A stretch of 64,000 bases of DNA. It comes from Trametes villosa. Its lineage: Eukaryota > Basidiomycota > Agaricomycetes > Polyporales > Polyporaceae. The position numbers and the translations under genes are program-made. A model generated the notes under the pieces. That model saw only the letters and a program-made list of their open reading frames with translations. It was not told the DNA's origin and did no database searches. The DNA lies in the NCBI GenBank assembly GCA_002964805.2, contig PUDQ02000001.1, positions 3,434,001 to 3,498,000 on the forward strand. The letters run 5' to 3'. Below, piece by piece: positions 57,498-64,000 of this stretch. How positions within the stretch are numbered: position 1 is the first letter of the stretch; every line of letters starts with the position of its first letter.

Positions 57498-57910
57498 ATG
57501 AATCATGCAGACTTGAAGAAGAGCGCAAGCCTCGCCCGGACGTCCGAATCTGCGTGGCAGCTGCTCCAAAAGCTTGCTTGTCTACGCCGAGGCTCTGAGC
57601 GACAGCGGTCAGTTACTTCCTCGCTCTAGAGCATAAATCCTAGTGCTATCCCTGACATATTGCTTGCTGTTGACTTGATCACAGATCCTTACAACAGACG
57701 TGCTTTGCCCAGTGCTCGAGCGAGTACTTCGGGTGCGGTATGAACTGCAGAATAAGCTCCGAAACCTCTGTCACTCGAGAACAGAGTTCGTCAGACACAG
57801 CACCCAACCCTTACACATCACAAGGCAGATACATTCTCGACGTGCCACGGCGTCGGCTCAAGCAGAATGCGCGAGCTTCGGACGCGGATTCCGACGGGCA
57901 TTCGGTTTAA
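57498..57910 (+). CDS. Candidate small Cys-containing protein
   Basis: Two exons (57498-57607, 57685-57910) join in phase to 111 residues beginning MNHADLKKSASLARTSESAW. Exon 2 is open for 75 codons and contains TCFAQCSSEYFGCGMNC, then a Ser/Thr-rich part and a basic stretch (RYILDVPRRRLKQNAR) before a short acidic end. The donor GTCAGT and acceptor CACAG are normal. I do not recognise a family, and there is no signal peptide from this ATG; an upstream exon may exist. It is divergent from the CHFR-like gene. Confidence 0.38.
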
Positions 57911-58591
57911 AGCCGCCATAGTTTCCGGTACGGAGCGCTCTCATGCATTCTACTACATCCTGCACGTTATATGCTATGGTGTTGACATCTAACCAGACAG
58001 TGCGGGCCGACATGTCATTTCCATCTCCTCTTACGCGCACGCCGGCCAAGATCACCCCATGCCGCCACTCCTTCGAAGGGTTTGCGATCTTCGTGCGTCC
58101 GCGCTAACGGCAGCGTACAGCCTGGACACTGCGCAGCGGCGCCATGGACTGTCATTCGACTTCACACAACACTTCACCGAGCCGCCTGGTAAGCTCAGCG
58201 GTCCCTCCAGACCGCCGCCCGCAATACTTACCAATCACGCCCCCGCCTGCAGCGTGCGCAGCCGCCCCCTGCCTCATTGCTCGCGGCGACTCCACGATCA
58301 GGCCGCCTCGGCCGCAGAGGGCACCCTGTCGGTGGACCCGCACGGCACTGCTTCGGAGTTGCGCTCCCCGCTGCATGGCCTTGCATGACACGAGTGGCGA
58401 GAACATTCGCGGAGCGCCCACCCGCTCTGCGGGGTTAGGGTCCGGGCCGTCCCTATATAGCCCCACCTCTGCGCTCAGGAGGCTCCATCCGCCTTCCCCA
58501 GCGATTTGTCCCATTGCTTTCGCCCCCAAGCTTTGGACACCCTCTTCAACCTCTTCGCAACCTTCCCCCCTTCACGAATTAGCCCACGACG
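57911..58591. other. Intergenic with the promoter of the Kre9-like gene
   Basis: No gene is seen. TATATA occurs at 58454-58459, about 130 nt before the next start, followed by a pyrimidine-rich leader. Confidence 0.45.
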
Positions 58592-59145
58592 ATGATGTTC
58601 TCGCAGTTCTCTGTCTTCACGGTCCTCCTGTCGCTGTTCGCGCTCGCGAGTGCGCTCCCGCTTGTTCTTCGTGATGTATTCGTCCCTCCTGTCACCTACC
58701 CGCACGCGGGGACGGTCTGGAAGGTCGGCCAGCACCACAACGTTACTTGGTGAGTCCTTGTCGCGGCTCTGTGTCAGGGGGTGCATGTCTGACCACCCGC
58801 GCGAACAGGGACACCACCAATGCGCCCGTGAACATCACGAACAAGCTCGGAAGGGTTGTGCTCGCCAAGGCCGGACTCCTCGACTTCGGTAGGTCTCGAT
58901 GGCGTGATACACCAACGCGGAAGCTGAATGCAATCGTGTTTTGTAGAGAACCCCCTGGCTAAGGACTTCGACATCCTGCTCGGCCGCATTGAGGTCCAGG
59001 TCCCCGACGTCGCCCCCGGCAACGACTACACCATCGTCTGTGAGTAACTCAGCCACGTTCGGGGCTACCGACCGCCGATTGACTTTCTGTCCCAGTGTTT
59101 GGCGACTCCGGCAACGACAGCGCCAACTTCACCATCGCCGCCTAA
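58592..59145 (+). CDS. Small secreted Kre9/Knh1-like protein
   Basis: 126 residues from four exons (58592-58749, 58809-58888, 58947-59039, 59096-59145). A clear signal peptide (MMFSQFSVFTVLLSLFALAS, then ALPLVLRD) is followed by a beta-sandwich of the Kre9/Knh1 N-terminal type: VTYPHAGTVWKVGQHHNVTW, then NITNKLGRVVLAKAGLLDF, FDILLGRIEVQVPDVAPGND and LFGDSGNDSANFTIAA. There are N-glycosylation sequons (NVT, NIT, NDS, NFT). The Ser/Thr-rich tail and GPI signal of full-length homologues are missing, so this is a short secreted form. Family members act in beta-1,6-glucan and cell-wall assembly; in mushrooms many are small secreted proteins of unknown role. Confidence 0.88.
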
Positions 59146-60350
59146 TTCACAACGACCTCACACCCGTCTACGCCTCTCACGAACCATTACTCACCACAAA
59201 CGCAACGATACTGACATCCGCTCACTACCGTACACATCGATAATGGACCTGCTCTCGGACTCTCTCGCACGTACACATCTAGCTACTCGTGTAGATGCGG
59301 ACTTCACATTCGAACATTCATGGACATCGTATGGACTCGCGTAGTCGTGTAGCAATACGAGTGTATTCCTGTACCACTACATACTGCAATCACAACACAT
59401 CCACCTGAACACCAACATTTAAACCTGCTGGGGCCAAGATTTTGCATTCCTTGCAGCTCACATTCGTCTGAACACTCGGGCATTCAAAGCCGTTGCGTGA
59501 TAATGTGGTATGCATTCCAGATGGTTCGACACCGTACAAGTGGTCCCTACACGGTGCATACGTGCGCCAGGCCGTAAACACGCACTCACCATGCGGCACA
59601 GGGTACGTGTAGAAAAGTGCGGAACTTGAGAGGGCTCCGAGTAGAAGAGCAGCCTGAGAAGGAAGCGGAGTCAGTATACGGCAAGATCACAGTCGAGGGC
59701 TGGCGTCTCAGGCATAAAAGGGTCGTCACGCCCGTCCCGAACGTATCAGGACGAGTTGGGCTCATTAAATCATTCGTGTTTAAACATCATCGACGCCAGC
59801 GATGGGAAATAGAAGATAGAGATTTGGTACTCACAGGTAGGGGACACGTAAAGCCGCCTGGATCTCATCGCCGCGCGTAGAACTCGAGGCCAGGGTCATA
59901 TCGATCAACCCCTAAGGCGACATTGAGTTGCAGATCCTGCAGGGTCGTGCCGTCGAAGACGTCAACCTGGCTTGCCCTGCCTCTGGGGACGCGATCCGAA
60001 GCAATCTGGCCGATGATTCCGTTGAATAGCAGCCCCTGAGGTCCATCTCGACTGTCTACGATGTTCGCATCCTGCGGGAAAGACAAAACCTGAGGCAGAC
60101 ACGCCGCAAACAGAGCAAGGGGAAAGGGGGAAGAGGGGGGAAGAGACGAAGGAGGGAGGGGGCAGACGCCGAAAATTTGTAGGGGGAGGGGGAACGCGCT
60201 CACGTGAGAAGGGCGCGCTACGCGACTGTTTCCACGGTTGGATCCGCTCGAACCGGCCGTACGTCCCTCCAACCCCGTCCCCCCAAGCACTTCAAGCCCG
60301 TACGCCCCCTCAAGCACCCGCAAGCCCCCACCGCCCGCAAGCCAACAAGT
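59146..60350. other. Intergenic between the Kre9-like gene and the kinesin, with an unresolved minus-strand locus
   Basis: Near 60080 a minus-strand acceptor (TTGTCTTTCCCGCAG) precedes about 70 open codons (to 59877) reading GPQGLLFNGIIGQIASD and LQLNVALGVDRYDPGLEFYA. A second set of in-phase minus-strand exons (59835-59899, 59590-59653) would encode MTLASSSTRGDEIQAALRVP onward. I cannot decide which frame, if any, is used. Confidence 0.35.
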
Positions 60351-63289
60351 ATGTCGTTCTCGTCCTCGTCGGCGACGACGAGCAAGCTCGTCCGGCCCGT
60401 CCCCTTCACGCCGAAGCGGCCGCTCTCCGCCACCCACGCCTCCGACGCGGACTACACCCGCCTCCCGCGCTCGACGACGCCCAGCGTGCTCGGGTCCGCG
60501 AAGAAGTACAAGGCCGCGATCTCCACCGAGTCGCGCACCCGCCTCGCGAAGCCGAACCTCGGCCTCGGATCGGTGCCCCCCACGCCGAGTCGCAGCAAGA
60601 GCAGGGACAGCGCGCGCCCGAAGACGCCGAGCTCCCCCAGGAAGGGCACGGAGAGCCCGCTGCTGATGCCGCATGTGAGCGAGATGGACGTGAGCAGGAT
60701 CGACCCGGAGGAGGTGCTTGTCGACGCGGAGACCGTCGAGCCGGGCGATGTTTCGCTGGATAATATCGACCAGAGCCTGCTGGACACTGACTATGGCAAG
60801 GAAGACAAAGTCCTTGTTTCCATAAGGTGAGTGCACAGAAACCCGACAGCACCTACCTGCCTGCAGCGGTGAGAATCAATCCGATATTTACTTCGCTGCG
60901 ACAGGATACGACCAACAGACAATACCACTGCATGGGACGTAACGAGCACATCAACAGCGAAGACTATCAAACTACAACCTCAACACGCAAAATCCGCCGC
61001 CGCGACATCCCAAGACTTCCGCTTTGACGAGATACTCACAGGCTCCGAAAACAAGCCAGTCTACAACGCCGTCGCTCGCAGCCATGTATGCGCCGCTATG
61101 GATGGCTACAATGCTGTCGTTTTTGCATATGGCCAAACAGCTTCCGGCAAGACCTTCACGCTCGTGAGTTTACATGGCTAGGGCGATTCCCCTTAAATAT
61201 GCTTACCGTTCACTTCTACAGTCCGGAGACGAAGACCAACCCGGTATCATCCCGCGTGCCATGAAAGACGTCTTCGCCTACATCAAGCGTACAACAACCC
61301 GCGAATACCTCCTGCGCTGCTCCTACCTCGAGATCTACAACGAAACGATCCACGACCTGCTCGCCCCGCCTTCCTCCTCCGTCTCGCAGCCCGTGCAGAT
61401 CCAGGGCACCGGCCCGAACATCGTGCTCACGCCGCTCCGCGAGGAGGTCGTCACGAGCCTCAAGGGCGTGCACGAGGTTCTCCAGCGCGGCGAGGGCAAC
61501 CGGCGCACGGCAACGACGGACTGGAACGAGCGCAGTAGCCGCAGCCATAGCGTGTTCCGGCTCGTGATTGAGAGTAGGGAGAGGGGAAGTGGCGAGGATG
61601 GGACGCCGAGCGGGAGGACGACGCCTGGGTTTAGGCCGCCTACTCCTGGGGGCCCTCGTTTGCAGGCGAAGGGCGGGCGGAGCGTCCAGACATCGGTGCT
61701 GGTACGTATGGTTGGTTATGCTGATGGCATTCGCCTCGTTAATGATCATATCTACAGAGTCTTATTGACTTGGCCGGATCCGAGAAGGCAACCTCCGACA
61801 AGGAACGCACACGAGAAGGCAAGTACATCAACACTAGGTCAGTCGGCAGATCTTCCCATTTCTTGCCTAACTTACTCATATCATCGATACACCAGTTTAC
61901 TCACCCTCGGGACGGTCATCTCGACTCTCGCGGAGAACACCGCGAAGGGCAAGAGGTTCGTCGAGCTTATGAATTACATCGTTTTTCACAGCTAATTCTT
62001 GTGCAACGCAGTGACCATGTCCCCTTCCGTAACTCGAAACTAACCCGCATGCTCCAACCCTCCCTCTCTGGAAACGCCAGAATATCTGTCATTTGCACGA
62101 TCAACCCCGACACATCCGCAATCGCCGAGTCGACAAGCACGCTCCTGTTCGCGCAGCGCATTAAGAAGGTGCAGCTGCACGCCCAGAAGAAGGAAGTCGT
62201 CGACACAGACGCGCTCCTCGAGCGCTACCGCAAGGAGATCGAGGACCTCAAGAAGCGGCTCGCGGAGCGTGAGGCGGACGCGCCCGTGCGCTCGCGCCGG
62301 CTCTCCGCGCGCGAGCAGCTGGACGAGAGCCGCGCGATGCACGACCTGAACTCGCGCATCAAGCAGCTCACGAAGCTCATCCTCACCTCGCAGACCGTCG
62401 ACGAGAACCGCGGGGACGAGTCGCGGCCGGCGAGCCCGGCGAAGGTCGACTTCGACATGTCCCCGTACCAGCTCCAGCAGGAGCTGCTCGCGGCGCGGCG
62501 CGAGATGGAGACGCAGGCGACGCAGATCCTGTCGCTCGAGGCGGCGCTGCTCGCGCGCCCGCAGCTCCCGCCGGACGCGCCGGAGAGCGAGAAGGACCGG
62601 CTCCTGGGGGAGCAGGCGAAGACGATCCGCGAGCTCGAGATTGTGGTGAAGGGCTACGAGGAGAACCTGGGCGAGCCGCTGCGCGCGGTACGCGAGGACG
62701 TCGAGAAGGAGTGGGCGGGCCGCCTCGAGAAGGAGGTGCGCGCGCGCGAGGAGAAGGAGGTGTGGGCGGACGAGCTTGTCAAGCAGCTCGAGAAGGAGCG
62801 CAAGGTATGTTTGTTGTTATATCGGGGTATGTCGGGAACGATTTGCTTACTCCGGGGTGCTCGTAGACTCGCATGAAGCTCGAGGAAGAACGCCAGGCGC
62901 TCGCTGCCTTCGTCAAGAAGTTCGACCAGCTCGGGCTGGGCGGCCTCGTCGCTCCCCCACTCCCGCCTGCAAAGTTCAACCCGCCCATGCCCACCCCCGG
63001 CGGTGCCGCCGCCGTCTTCGCGCAACGCCAGCGCTCCCGTGTCTCCGCGCTCAAATCTGAGCCCGCGATGGCACCCCTCGCCGAGACGGAGTCACCGGTC
63101 CGCAATATAGGCGGGCTGGCGACAGAGCCGAGCCTGCTGGAGGAGCAGTGGGACGACGTGATCGCGGACGTGAGCATAGAGCTGGAGAAGACGGGTATGT
63201 CGCCAACGAAGAGCGCGCTGGCGTTGCGGAAGCTGAGCCAGAGCCCGGTAAGGGAGGTGTTGAGCCAGAAGGAGAACGTGCCGGTGTAG
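60351..63289 (+). CDS. Kinesin motor protein, kinesin-7 (CENP-E/Tea2/Kip2-like)
   Basis: 856 residues from seven exons (60351-60826, 60905-61163, 61222-61701, 61758-61837, 61896-61955, 62012-62804, 62867-63289). A Ser/Pro/Arg-rich N-terminal extension of about 155 residues precedes the motor, as in Tea2 and Kip2. Motor motifs: P-loop GQTASGKT (235-242), LRCSYLEIYNETIHDLL, switch I region NERSSRSHSVFRLVIES, switch II LIDLAGSEKA, and FRNSKLTRMLQPSLSGNARI. The kinesin-7 assignment rests on SGDEDQPGIIPRAM and EYLLRCSYLEIYNE plus the neck. A coiled coil (about 430-690; YRKEIEDLKKRLAEREAD) is followed by a tail with SPVR and SPTK sites that could be Cdk-regulated. Family members carry polarity or kinetochore cargo to microtubule plus ends. 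Confidence 0.92.
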
Positions 63290-63580
63290 GGGGGTCGTGA
63301 GTTGGGAGGATGGAGGATCGCTGTCCTGTGCCTTGCTTATTGCTTCGGTGCGTGCACTCGCGCTCCTACTGGCAAAATACCTACGGACAAGGATGCTGAT
63401 CCTTGTTGTGCAGATTATCATGTTTTGCTTTGCATCACTCTATGCGCAGTGCGCCATGTATACTCATACCCCACGACTCGATACGTACTGTATACGACTG
63501 ACCAATACGAGCCCGGACAATCCACGCTGTTCTCTCGTTCTGTTTTCGAATTCATCAGGTCGATATACACAACACTGCGA

Positions 63581-64000
63581 TCACGAAGAGGGTCTCCAAC
63601 TCATCAACAGCACCGTTTCCTCCAAGGGCTCCTCCGACTCCAGTGCGGTCTTCACCTCGCCACCCGGAACCCTTCGGAAGCCCATCTTCTCGTAGAATCG
63701 AATCGCGCGCTCGTTCTTCTCGAAGACGTACAGCTGCAAGCCCCCGCGCCCCGCCCAGTCCTTTTGGAAGGCCTCGAGCAGAAGCCCGCCGTAGCCGCGC
63801 CCGCCCATTCCGCGCTTGACGAAGAACAGATCCACCTCGTCCTGGTCGCCTTCTACGCCCTGGCTGAGTATCTTCGCGACGGTCTCCTCCACGGTATGTG
63901 CGTGTTTGGGCTTGACGCTCGCGAAGCCTACGATCTCGCCGGTGGACGGTAGCTCGAGGACATAGACTTTCAACGTGCGATTGGAGAAGAGACGTGGACG
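63581..64000 (-). CDS. GNAT-family N-acetyltransferase, partial (5' end outside the window)
   Basis: The frame is open to the right edge and ends at the TGA at 63581-63583. The visible part (about 139 residues) contains the GNAT core: GEIVGFASVKPK (strand beta4), DEVDLFFVKRGMGGRGYGGL with the acetyl-CoA pyrophosphate loop RGMGGRGYG, and GLQLYVFEKNERAIRFYEKM, then GFRRVPGGE, the usual final strands. The substrate cannot be deduced. It converges on the kinesin gene, with 290 nt of gap. Confidence 0.88.
   Translation of the reverse strand, partial: RPRLFSNRTLKVYVLELPSTGEIVGFASVKPKHAHTVEETVAKILSQGVEGDQDEVDLFFVKRGMGGRGYGGLLLEAFQKDWAGRGGLQLYVFEKNERAIRFYEKMGFRRVPGGEVKTALESEEPLEETVLLMSWRPSS

Overview
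This window reads as nuclear DNA of a basidiomycete of the class Agaricomycetes. Genes are dense and split by many introns of about 45-70 nt with GT-AG ends and CTAAC-like branch points. Several exons are only 10-22 nt long. Every multi-exon model below joins in one reading frame to a stop codon. The spread of Ure2p-type glutathione transferases suggests a wood-decay lineage such as Polyporales, but this is inference. I found no rRNA, credible tRNA, CRISPR array or intact transposon.

Left part (1-17.3 kb): the 5' end of the V-ATPase d subunit gene (VMA6); two tandem alpha/beta-hydrolases; a nucleotidyltransferase-like protein; a CCHC zinc-knuckle/RS protein; the V-ATPase c' subunit (VMA11); an intronless low-complexity protein; then glutathione transferase GST1, a 2-oxoglutarate/Fe(II) dioxygenase and GST2, all on the plus strand; and a cytosine-deaminase-like amidohydrolase.

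Middle (18-36 kb): an 898-residue F-box-like protein of unknown function, then a run of nuclear genes for mitochondria and genome maintenance: the NDUFAF6-like complex I factor, the SDHAF1-like complex II factor, mitoribosomal uL29m, the SMC5/6 SUMO ligase NSE2, mitoribosomal uS12m and a SPO71-like PH protein. GST3 and GST4 follow on the minus strand. The four GST genes therefore form a mirror-image array (GST1, GST2 forward; GST3, GST4 reverse) around about 18 kb of unrelated genes. All four share the same six-exon structure, and the GST2 and GST3 promoters are clearly duplicated.

Right part (36-64 kb): a Ral2-like kelch/BTB protein, pyridoxamine-phosphate oxidase, a Zn2Cys6 transcription factor, a small predicted mitochondrial membrane protein, a roughly 4 kb stretch with no convincing gene, alternative oxidase, a CHFR-like RING E3 ligase, a Kre9-like small secreted protein, a kinesin-7 and the 3' part of a GNAT acetyltransferase.

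The most system-like part is the GST/dioxygenase array, which fits a duplicated and probably co-regulated detoxification module. The other genes are mainly housekeeping. Exon boundaries were set by eye from splice signals, frame continuity and remembered family motifs. No alignment or database search was run.
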